DNA of 33,797 nucleotides from assembly GCA_001781175.1 (NCBI GenBank), contig MFKY01000058.1, forward strand, positions 1 through 33,797. Reading direction: 5' to 3'. Below, one piece after another: positions 28,130 to 33,797 of the stretch. Each line of letters begins with the position of its first letter. The stretch's first letter is position 1. This stretch comes from Candidatus Kaiserbacteria bacterium RIFCSPHIGHO2_01_FULL_55_37. Its GTDB lineage: Bacteria > Patescibacteriota > Minisyncoccia > Phycocordibacterales > UBA2100. The translations under genes and the position numbers were made by a program. The notes beneath the pieces are model-generated. The model was not told where the DNA came from. It searched no databases and saw nothing but the letters and a program-made list of their open reading frames with translations.

Positions 28130-28570
28130 CTATTTTTTCAAAGTTCTTTCAATGCTGCGTTTCTCATCGCGGGCCCGGATACTCTGACGCTTATCCGCTT
28201 TTTTCTTACCGCGGGCAATCGCGATAGCGAGCTTCAATTTTCGCCCTTTATTATACACCTTAAGTGGCACTACTGTCAACCCTTTTTCACCTTCCGCCGA
28301 GGCTACATGGGCTATTTGCTTGCGGGAAAGGAGGAGCCGGCGGGTCCGTTCGGGCTCATAGGCCTTGGGGGCATTGGCGGGCTGCCATGCGGGGATAGAA
28401 GCTCCCACGAGGTATGCCTCACCGCCGCGCGCGACCACCCGCGCGCCCTTGAGGGAGCCGTGTCCGGCGCGGAGCGATTTCACTTCATATCCGAACAATT
28501 CCAATCCCGCCTCGATTGTCTCGATTATTTCATAGTCAAAACCGACCCGTTTATTTTCTACGACCGCCAT
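28130..28570 (-). CDS. smpB: SsrA-binding protein SmpB
   Basis: SmpB delivers tmRNA to stalled ribosomes. The protein has 146 residues: VVENKRVGFDYEIIETIEAGLELFGYEVKSLRAGHGSLKGA, EAYLVGASIPAW, ERTRRLLLSRKQI and LTVVPLKVYNKGRKLKLAIAIARGKKKADKR are the conserved blocks, and the basic C-terminal tail is present. tmRNA follows 47 bases downstream, so both parts of the system can come from one transcript. TATATT lies 6 bases before the ATG. Confidence 0.97.
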   Translation of the reverse strand: MAVVENKRVGFDYEIIETIEAGLELFGYEVKSLRAGHGSLKGARVVARGGEAYLVGASIPAWQPANAPKAYEPERTRRLLLSRKQIAHVASAEGEKGLTVVPLKVYNKGRKLKLAIAIARGKKKADKRQSIRARDEKRSIERTLKK

Positions 28571-28576
28571 TTTTCA

Positions 28577-28582
28577 AATATA
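28577..28582 (-). promoter_or_regulatory. -10 box of smpB
   Basis: On the minus strand TATATT ends 6 bases before the ATG at 28570, leaderless spacing. Confidence 0.5.
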
Positions 28583-28630
28583 CCACTATCTCTGTTAACA
28601 GTACGCAATTGCGACCGTTCTCAAAAAGGC

Positions 28631-28636
28631 GATACT
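28631..28636 (+). promoter_or_regulatory. -10 box of the exported protein gene
   Basis: GATACT ends 6 bases before the ATG at 28643. It lies about 50 bases from the divergent smpB box. Confidence 0.4.
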
Positions 28637-28642
28637 TACGGC

Positions 28643-29857
28643 ATGTCGGAGCGATTCGGTACAGAACACTCGAACAAGTTGGTCCGCAAAGATATTCCAG
28701 AGGTTGAAAACGGCGCGCGAGGTCCTATAAGCAAAACGCTACTTGCAACATTGGCGGCTCTTTCGATTTCTCAAAACGTGGCAATGTCCCAAGCGGAGGC
28801 ACAAACGCCTCCCGCAGGCATAGAGTCAGGAACCTTATGGAAAGACGGCGTGAAGCAGATGCAAGACATCGCCAAGCAAGGGAAGGGTCATTTGGAAACA
28901 ACGGTCATTGTGCAGAAGAATGGAACAGCCATTTTTCTCGCACCTGCGAAAAATCAAAGCGAAGCGAGGGTGTTCTCCGATGCAAAAAAAGAAGCCGCAG
29001 CAGTGTGCGATATCCGGATACACACGCAAGAATGGGGAAGCTCGGGTTCTAAGGCCGGCGGACTCCCGATGGAACTTCCTCCAACGTTGATTGAGACGGA
29101 AACTCCGCTCATGAAGCAACTCCTTCCAATCAGTATCTTTGATTACGACATGAAACCTGAAGAAGAGAAGAAACCGATTGGTCAGCTACAGATTAAGGGC
29201 ATATTTAGTCCAAATGGAGTGATGCATTATCACAAAGGAATCTCGATTTCTGACGACGTAGTGAATTCGACAGGGAGCCTGATGAGGGTGATAGACGGCG
29301 ATTGGTGGCGACCAAGTGCATACACAGCGATACAGGAAGTCTTGGACAACGCGAAAGGATCTGAAGCACCTTTTCAGCTTTTTGTCAGTCGCGGATGGCA
29401 CAAGCACGTGACTGAACGCATGAATTCGATGAACGATACGCAGATAAACGCGCTCGTCGAGAAGCTTTCTCCCGACGCCAGAAAAGGTCTTGAGATTCTC
29501 ACGAAAGGGAAAAACCCGGAAGCAGTGTCCCGAATACGCCGTGACGGTGTTCTCGAAGCACTTCAGGTGAATGAAGGGGGTGTTGCGGGGCTTTTCTTCG
29601 CGGGAGACGACGTGGGGAAACAAAAACAAGAAGCGTGGGTGAAGTTTGTACGGAAACCGGCGAGGGAGCTGGTCCTGTCGTTCTTTGATGATTACAAGAA
29701 ATACACAGAATCGTCAGCCAAGATGAATCCAAACAAAGAGAGTCAAGAGAGGCTCAAGGGAGTGTACGCGAGAATGGGTGTCGACTTGCAGAGAGACGTA
29801 GCGCCGGAGGTGCTTCCGTGCGGTGTTGACCCAAAGACATTACGTCAGCAGCAATAA
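28643..29857 (+). CDS. Unknown exported protein
   Basis: A 404-residue protein not assigned to a family. Residues 31-53 (KTLLATLAALSISQNVAMSQAEA) look like a signal peptide preceded by an unusually long polar N-terminus; a cut after AEA is plausible. The mature part is mixed alpha/beta and Lys/Glu-rich, with VRKPARELVLSFFDDYKKYTESSAKMNPNKESQERLKGVYARMG near the end in pieces. I use the ATG at 28643 because longer forms run through smpB on the other strand and GATACT lies 6 bases before it. Codons are more AT-rich than in neighbouring housekeeping genes. It ends 34 bases from a convergent gene. Confidence 0.75.
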   Translation: MSERFGTEHSNKLVRKDIPEVENGARGPISKTLLATLAALSISQNVAMSQAEAQTPPAGIESGTLWKDGVKQMQDIAKQGKGHLETTVIVQKNGTAIFLAPAKNQSEARVFSDAKKEAAAVCDIRIHTQEWGSSGSKAGGLPMELPPTLIETETPLMKQLLPISIFDYDMKPEEEKKPIGQLQIKGIFSPNGVMHYHKGISISDDVVNSTGSLMRVIDGDWWRPSAYTAIQEVLDNAKGSEAPFQLFVSRGWHKHVTERMNSMNDTQINALVEKLSPDARKGLEILTKGKNPEAVSRIRRDGVLEALQVNEGGVAGLFFAGDDVGKQKQEAWVKFVRKPARELVLSFFDDYKKYTESSAKMNPNKESQERLKGVYARMGVDLQRDVAPEVLPCGVDPKTLRQQQ

Positions 29858-29891
29858 TGGGACGGGGGAGGGACAACATCAAACCCGCGCC

Positions 29892-30380
29892 TCAGCGTGT
29901 TTCAAATATCGCGCAATGTGGGTCAATTTTTATTTCTTTACCGTCTACCCGCAAAGATACCCACTGATGGATAAAAAATATAAAGAAAAGCCTTCTTTTG
30001 ATTACCACGTCAGACTCCTTGAAGTGGCCGGTGTTTACCAGAATGGATTTGAGCAATCTGTTTTGAGTATGACACCAGAGAAATTGCTTCTTGTTCAATA
30101 AATTCTTTGTAGAAAAATCTCTGAATTGAAAGATGGTCAACAAACTTCGTATCTTGAATGCGTCCGTGTATCCGGTATATGTCCGTTGCATGTACGCGTA
30201 CGCATTTTCCGCGGTTTGGAGGGGATTCTCGCCTCGTAGTTTCGAAGACAGTTCCACCAGTTCCGGATACCGTTCGACTTTCGACTTCAGGAAGTAGTTC
30301 GGATACAAGAAGTAGGGCCAAAGCTTGCAGAACAGTATGTATGCGGCAAAGAGGTAAAGAATTGCTGCTACAGATTCCAT
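29892..30380 (-). CDS. Transglutaminase-like membrane-anchored protein
   Basis: 162 residues. An N-terminal membrane helix (about 3-27, SVAAILYLFAAYILFCKLWPYF) is followed by a domain with FLWCHTQNRLLKSIL (C103), IHQWVSLRVDGKEIKIDP (H138, D153). This Cys-His-Asp order and spacing fit the transglutaminase/cysteine-protease-like fold, in which Cys starts a helix and His and Asp lie on successive strands. I start at ATG 30380; a GTG and a TTG lie a few codons upstream and one of them would fit leaderless spacing to TATAGT (30399-30394). AT-rich codons suggest acquisition. The substrate is unknown. Confidence 0.65.
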   Translation of the reverse strand: MESVAAILYLFAAYILFCKLWPYFLYPNYFLKSKVERYPELVELSSKLRGENPLQTAENAYAYMQRTYTGYTDAFKIRSLLTIFQFRDFSTKNLLNKKQFLWCHTQNRLLKSILVNTGHFKESDVVIKRRLFFIFFIHQWVSLRVDGKEIKIDPHCAIFETR

Positions 30381-30393
30381 ACGCAATGCGAAC

Positions 30394-30399
30394 ACTATA
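30394..30399 (-). promoter_or_regulatory. -10 box of the transglutaminase-like gene
   Basis: TATAGT on the minus strand, 13 bases before ATG 30380 and 7 bases before an in-frame TTG. It is divergent from the ftsH box. Confidence 0.4.
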
Positions 30400-30437
30400 C
30401 ACCGATGCTTTCTTCTTTCCTTAGTGGTTTCACTATG

Positions 30438-30443
30438 TATAAT
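30438..30443 (+). promoter_or_regulatory. -10 box of ftsH
   Basis: TATAAT ends 8 bases before the ATG at 30452, giving a leader of about two bases at most. Confidence 0.55.
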
Positions 30444-30451
30444 GCGCCTCT

Positions 30452-32392
30452 ATGGCAGCTCCAGGACAACAACCACGTAAGCCTAAAGTGGGAGGCGAGA
30501 CACCGAAGCCGGCGGGAGGGCCCTCCTTGTGGGTACAGTTGGCGGCGGCCTTCGGCGTCTTTCTCGTGCTTTCAATCGGATACTCTTATGTGCGCCAGTA
30601 CATCTCCGCGCAAGACGAGACCGTGCCGCTTTCGCAGATCGCGCAGGATATTACCGCCGGCACCATCACATCCCTCGACGTTTCCGGCGATAAAATAACG
30701 GCGACCTACGCAGATAAGACGACCAAAACATCGCGCAAGGAGACAGAGAGCTCACTCACGCAAACGCTCTCCGACTACGGCATCGCTCCGGAAAAGATGG
30801 CGGTGGTGAAGATAGAGATAAAAGATGAGGGGGGAGTGCGTTTCTGGGCGCTCACCCTTTTGCCGATACTGGTGCCCATCATGTTTCTCTTCGGCGTTAT
30901 CTGGTACCTCTCGCGGCAGCTTCGCGGCGGCGCCGGCGGGATGCAGGCATTTTCTTTCGGCAAGTCGATGGCGCGGCTCGTAAATCCCGAAGACGAAGTG
31001 CAGAAAGTGACGTTCAAAGATGTGGCGGGTGCAAAAGAGGCGAAGAGTGAACTACTTGAAATAGTAGACTTCCTCAAGAATCCGAAAAAATTCATACAGA
31101 TAGGGGCGCGTATTCCAAAAGGCGTACTTCTCATGGGCGCGCCGGGCACGGGAAAAACTTTGCTCGCAAGAGCCGTGGCGGGCGAAGCGGGCGTACCGTT
31201 CTTCTCCATCTCCGGCTCGGAATTCGTCGAGATGTTCGTCGGCGTCGGCGCGTCGCGCGTGCGCGACCTTTTCCTCACGGCCAAGAAAGCCGCACCATCC
31301 ATCGTATTTATAGATGAAATAGATGCAGTGGGTCGCGTGCGCGGCACCGGAGTAGGCGGCGGCAACGATGAGCGCGAACAAACCCTCAATCAGATACTCG
31401 TGGAAATGGACGGTTTCGAGCCGAATGAGAAGGTCATCGTAATGGCCGCATCCAACAGGCCCGACGTACTCGATCCGGCGCTCTTGCGCCCGGGGCGATT
31501 CGACCGGCGCGTCATGATAGATCTGCCGGACCGCAAGGACCGCGAAGAAATACTTCGCGTGCACGCCCGCTCAAAGCCGCTCGGCGCGGATGTGAAGCTC
31601 GTCGTCATTGCGGAGCGCACGCCGGGATTCTCGGGTGCCGACCTTGCGAGCCTTATGAACGAAGGCGCCATTCTTGCCGCACGCGAGGACCGCAAAGAAA
31701 TCACGCAGTACGACCTCATCCGCTCCATAGAAAAAGTAATGCTCGGGCCCGAACGCCGCTCGCATGTCTTGAACAAAAAAGAAAAAGAAATCACCGCCTA
31801 CCATGAAGCGGGGCACGCACTCGTTGCATCTGTTTTGCCGTATGCCGATCCCGTGCACAAGATTTCCATCATCTCGCGCGGACGCGCGGCGGGCTACACG
31901 CTCAAGCTTCCGTTCGAAGACCGGCGCATGCAATCGCGCAAGGAATTCTTGGACGACATCGCAGTCTCTCTCGGCGGTTTCATCGCCGAGAAAATGGTAT
32001 TCGATGATGTCACGACCGGCGCATCGAATGACCTGCAGGTCCTCTCCGCGCTCGCGCGCAACATGGTCGCGCGCTACGGCATGTCCGACAAAATGGGTCC
32101 CATCGCGTTTGCGGCGTCAGCCCAGCGCGCGATATTCGGCGAAGGCGTCGAGAACGACCAATCTTCGCAAGAAGTCGCGGCTGAGATAGATGCGGAAGTG
32201 AAGAAGATTATTTTGGCTGCCCACAAGAAAGCCGAAGGCGTCCTTACCAAACACCGCGCGGCACTCGACGCCATCGCGCAGAAACTGGTGGAAGTGGAAA
32301 CCCTCGAACGCGCCGAATTCGAAAATATCCTCATCGCGCACGGCATTACGCCCAAGAAAAAGGAAGACATCGAGCACGCCCCGTTGGCGTAA
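30452..32392 (+). CDS. ftsH: ATP-dependent zinc metalloprotease FtsH
   Basis: Membrane-bound protease that degrades membrane and regulatory proteins. Order in 646 residues: membrane helix (27-45), external domain, second helix (about 133-153), AAA module with Walker A GAPGTGKT (229-236), Walker B VFIDEID (285-291), pore loop MFVGVG (261-266), arginine fingers in RPGRFDRR (346-353), and the peptidase with HEAGH (451-455) and third zinc ligand D527 in TTGASNDLQ. All key residues are present. It ends with a short charged tail. Divergently arranged to the transglutaminase-like gene. Confidence 0.98.
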   Translation: MAAPGQQPRKPKVGGETPKPAGGPSLWVQLAAAFGVFLVLSIGYSYVRQYISAQDETVPLSQIAQDITAGTITSLDVSGDKITATYADKTTKTSRKETESSLTQTLSDYGIAPEKMAVVKIEIKDEGGVRFWALTLLPILVPIMFLFGVIWYLSRQLRGGAGGMQAFSFGKSMARLVNPEDEVQKVTFKDVAGAKEAKSELLEIVDFLKNPKKFIQIGARIPKGVLLMGAPGTGKTLLARAVAGEAGVPFFSISGSEFVEMFVGVGASRVRDLFLTAKKAAPSIVFIDEIDAVGRVRGTGVGGGNDEREQTLNQILVEMDGFEPNEKVIVMAASNRPDVLDPALLRPGRFDRRVMIDLPDRKDREEILRVHARSKPLGADVKLVVIAERTPGFSGADLASLMNEGAILAAREDRKEITQYDLIRSIEKVMLGPERRSHVLNKKEKEITAYHEAGHALVASVLPYADPVHKISIISRGRAAGYTLKLPFEDRRMQSRKEFLDDIAVSLGGFIAEKMVFDDVTTGASNDLQVLSALARNMVARYGMSDKMGPIAFAASAQRAIFGEGVENDQSSQEVAAEIDAEVKKIILAAHKKAEGVLTKHRAALDAIAQKLVEVETLERAEFENILIAHGITPKKKEDIEHAPLA

Positions 32393-32396
32393 AGAA

Positions 32397-32420
32397 AAAA
32401 GCAGGACAGTGCCTGCTTTT
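32397..32420. terminator. Bidirectional terminator after ftsH
   Basis: AAAAGCAGG and CCTGCTTTT form a 9-bp stem with loop ACAGTG. On the minus strand it ends in TTTTTTC and serves the convergent small gene. Confidence 0.85.
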
Positions 32421-32448
32421 CAATGCACGCGGGCCCCATTGCCCGCGC

Positions 32449-32646
32449 TCATTCTTTGAGAAGAACCTTCTGTTTCTTTATTTTTTGACGCCATTCATAT
32501 AAGGCGACGAATATAAAGATTGTCAGAAAGAACGTGCTGATCCACCCTCGCCACGAGAGCGGTACGTAGTAGTGCATGAACATGACGGAGCCGAACGATC
32601 CAGTCCAGGATGCCGCTCCAATCGCAACAAGCCTAACAGCCCACAT
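32449..32646 (-). CDS. Small two-helix membrane protein
   Basis: A 65-residue protein starting MWAVRLVAIGAASWTGSFGSV with a second helix WISTFFLTIFIFVALYEW and a basic C-terminus (RQKIKKQK). GGGAGGAG lies 5 bases before the ATG, one of only two clear Shine-Dalgarno sites in the window, and TTGACA...TAGTGT lies upstream. Function unknown. Confidence 0.7.
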   Translation of the reverse strand: MWAVRLVAIGAASWTGSFGSVMFMHYYVPLSWRGWISTFFLTIFIFVALYEWRQKIKKQKVLLKE

Positions 32647-32674
32647 GGCACTCCTCCCTTGGTTTGCCGCGACA

Positions 32675-32702
32675 ACACTAACGCTTTACGGATATGTGTC
32701 AA
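32675..32702 (-). promoter_or_regulatory. Promoter of the two-helix protein gene
   Basis: On the minus strand a perfect TTGACA (32702-32697), 16-base spacer, TAGTGT (32680-32675). Same -10 as at 27241. Confidence 0.5.
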
Positions 32703-32781
32703 TCAGACGTTTTCCAATGGATAGTTCCGTTGCCGAGATTGTGTACTATATCGAACACCAGCCGCTCGCATAAAAGCAAGC

Positions 32782-32808
32782 ACCCGCGAACGGATGCTGC
32801 TCGCGGGT
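32782..32808 (-). terminator. Terminator of the gene at 32823-33002
   Basis: ACCCGCGA (32782-32789) pairs with TCGCGGGT (32801-32808); on the minus strand GCTTGCTTTTATG follows. Confidence 0.7.
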
Positions 32809-32822
32809 AACGTCTGAGATGG

Positions 32823-33002
32823 TCAATACGGCAGACCGAATTGCCACACCCACCAGCCGCCCACCCCTATGAGTGGGCCGGCAAGGGCGCATGAGGCATA
32901 CACGGACAGCCACAGCAGCGTATCCTTATCGTGTTTCCAGACCCGCTCAAACCAGCCCTCTTTTGGATGGTCGACACTTCGGAGCATGATGTTGTCCCCC
33001 AT
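32823..33002 (-). CDS. Small membrane protein, 59 residues
   Basis: Minus-strand frame starting MGDNIMLRSVDHPKEGWF, with one hydrophobic segment (about residues 29-55: TLLWLSVYASCALAGPLIG then VGGWWVWQF) and ending GLPY. An in-frame stop lies directly before the ATG, and a terminator follows the stop by 15 bases. An internal ATG (residue 6) is an alternative start. It is flanked on both sides by other small membrane protein genes on the same strand. Family unknown. Confidence 0.55.
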   Translation of the reverse strand: MGDNIMLRSVDHPKEGWFERVWKHDKDTLLWLSVYASCALAGPLIGVGGWWVWQFGLPY

Positions 33003-33075
33003 TTAACTGCAACCGCGGAGACTTTACACAAAACCACGAAACGAGTCAATCTCCGTTTTCATCTGCTCGCCCAAA

Positions 33076-33103
33076 AAGCAAACACCCGCGAACAGCGAGT
33101 GTC
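33076..33103 (-). terminator. Terminator of the gene at 33138-33515
   Basis: ACAC/GTGT and CGC/GCG pairing with one mismatch around GAACA; on the minus strand TTTGCTTTTTGGG follows. Its sequence resembles the terminator at 32782. Confidence 0.6.
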
Positions 33104-33137
33104 CGCGGATTTGGGAGTTGGATTTCCGGTGGGCGAT

Positions 33138-33515
33138 TCACCAGTACCAACCACGCGCTTCGTTTCGGCCGTACATGTAAATGCGGATGCCGGTCAAGAT
33201 GGCAAAAGCTCCGACTGCCACCCACACCGGCCATTTTGGCCCGTAGAGAAGACCAAAATACAGGCCGAAGAACATGAACGGTATCGCCACTTCTGCGATG
33301 ATGCCGAAAGTGCAGAGGATTGCGTAAGGATGCTTGCTTTTCGGGAGGGGATTCGGGCTGTCGTAGTCAAATTCGCGCTCCTTCCAGAACGGGGTGAATG
33401 GCCATCGGATCACCAGAAGGATACCGAGACCAAGCATTTCCGGCCAGCTCATATCGTCGTCATCGGGTTTCGTTGCCGATTTCGGCGGATTCGAACTATT
33501 CACGGCGCTCTCCAT
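33138..33515 (-). CDS. Small integral membrane protein
   Basis: 125 residues from the ATG at 33515 (MESAVNSSNPPKS). After a polar, acidic N-terminus (KPDDDDMSW) come about three hydrophobic segments: PEMLGLGILLVIRW, YAILCTFGIIAEVAIPFMFFGLYFGLLYG, and VWVAVGAFAILTGIRIYMYG. A hairpin GAGCCTG/CAGGCTC lies 3 bases before the ATG, and TTGACT (33584-33579) may be its -35 box. Longer in-frame starts use TTG and are less likely. Function unknown. Confidence 0.65.
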   Translation of the reverse strand: MESAVNSSNPPKSATKPDDDDMSWPEMLGLGILLVIRWPFTPFWKEREFDYDSPNPLPKSKHPYAILCTFGIIAEVAIPFMFFGLYFGLLYGPKWPVWVAVGAFAILTGIRIYMYGRNEARGWYW

Positions 33516-33545
33516 TCGGAGCCTGTGGGTGCATAAAACAGGCTC

Positions 33546-33742
33546 TCTGCGTAGGAGTTTGTATCTGATAGTACGGAAAGTCAATCAAGCAAGTTGCCAG
33601 CGAATGGTCTCGTTGCCGAGGCCGTGAACGGTGTTGCAGATAGGCCAGACTTTGACGCCCTCGTCGGTGACGACAGGAAAGGAAAAGGAAGAAGCTAAAA
33701 GTCAATTTGCGCTTCAGGAGATGTGTGCTAAGTTTATTTTCA
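33546..33742. other. Intergenic region with little recognisable content
   Basis: Apart from the probable minus-strand promoter near 33579-33584 and a plus-strand TTGCGC (33707-33712), 16 bases, TG-C-TAAGTT (33729-33734), I see no gene, repeat or RNA here. Confidence 0.4.
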
Positions 33743-33797
33743 ATGGCTGTCATATTGAGCAAGAAATCTCCGTCTGCCGCAGAAAAGGACTTGAACT
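33743..33797 (+). CDS. Possible start of a gene running off the window
   Basis: An ATG opens a frame (MAVILSKKSPSAAEKDLN) that continues past the edge. An extended -10 (TGCTAAGTT) ends 8 bases before it, close to the leaderless spacing used elsewhere. Only 18 codons are visible, and an overlapping open frame from 33721 cannot be excluded. Confidence 0.35.
   Translation, partial: MAVILSKKSPSAAEKDLN

Noticed and set aside
28307-28642. Long N-terminal extension of the unknown exported protein
   Set aside because: It runs antisense through smpB and past the smpB start; a promoter-like box sits just before 28643, and a signal-peptide-like segment follows that start.
29823-30101. Plus-strand open frame opposite the transglutaminase-like gene
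   Set aside because: It overlaps two better-supported genes and shows no promoter, start signal or recognisable domain.
32576-32773. Plus-strand open frame of 65 codons opposite the two-helix protein
   Set aside because: It overlaps the minus-strand gene that has a strong Shine-Dalgarno site and promoter; the plus frame has no start signal.
1-33797. CRISPR arrays, insertion sequences, prophage genes, rRNA or classical tRNA genes
   Set aside because: I found no regularly spaced repeats, transposase-like proteins, integrase or att-type repeats, and no tRNA or rRNA signature other than the tRNA-like ends of tmRNA.

Overview
The window looks like a chromosomal segment of a Patescibacteria (Candidate Phyla Radiation) bacterium, most likely a Parcubacteria-type lineage. 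The grounds are a compact ribosomal-protein cluster that passes from S5 straight to L15 with no L30 gene, a zinc-type short S14, an archaeal-style cytidylate kinase beside adenylate kinase, a large TraD/VirB4-like ATPase amid housekeeping genes, an enlarged nucleoside diphosphate kinase, many small secreted or membrane proteins without close named relatives, and very few Shine-Dalgarno sites. This placement is an inference; no 16S rRNA gene is present.

Layout. Bases 1-1060 hold the 3' end of an unknown protein gene. Bases 1090-11621 carry the S10/spc-type cluster in two transcription units: rpsS-rplV-rpsC-rplP-rpmC-rpsQ-rplN-rplX-rplE, then a perfect hairpin, a small orphan gene and a new promoter, then rpsN-rpsH-rplF-rplR-rpsE-rplO, secY, a cytidylate kinase, adk and map. 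Bases 11622-21405 hold a LOG-like nucleotide hydrolase, purD, the large ATPase, a HAD phosphatase, an overlapping DUF4258/DUF2283 pair, ndk, a probable structured non-coding RNA (about 18470-18780), a small membrane protein, a beta-CASP metallo-beta-lactamase and a second SLOG protein. Bases 21429-24887 are on the minus strand: a decayed L20 tail, rplT, rpmI, infC, an M15 peptidase and a staphylococcal-nuclease-like enzyme. Bases 24989-27641 hold two paralogous membrane-anchored proteins flanking a DUF3298 protein, a Cys-rich small protein and a one-helix membrane protein. Bases 27657-28582 hold the trans-translation module (tmRNA and smpB), followed by an unknown exported protein, a transglutaminase-like protein, ftsH and a group of small membrane proteins.

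Expression logic. Most genes that head a transcription unit have a TATAAT-like hexamer ending 6-8 bases before the start codon, so transcription would begin at or within a base or two of the ATG (leaderless mRNA). Two small minus-strand genes instead have TTGAC(A/T)...TAGTGT promoters and clear Shine-Dalgarno sites. A third style is seen upstream of infC and the cytidylate kinase: a long inverted repeat with CCCGTTAGA / TCTAACGGG arms spans the leader, the start codon lies at the base of the 3' arm, and a short upstream reading frame begins with the same residues (M-x-P-V-R). This shared element, the non-coding RNA at 18.5 kb and the leaderless architecture are the most promising undescribed features.
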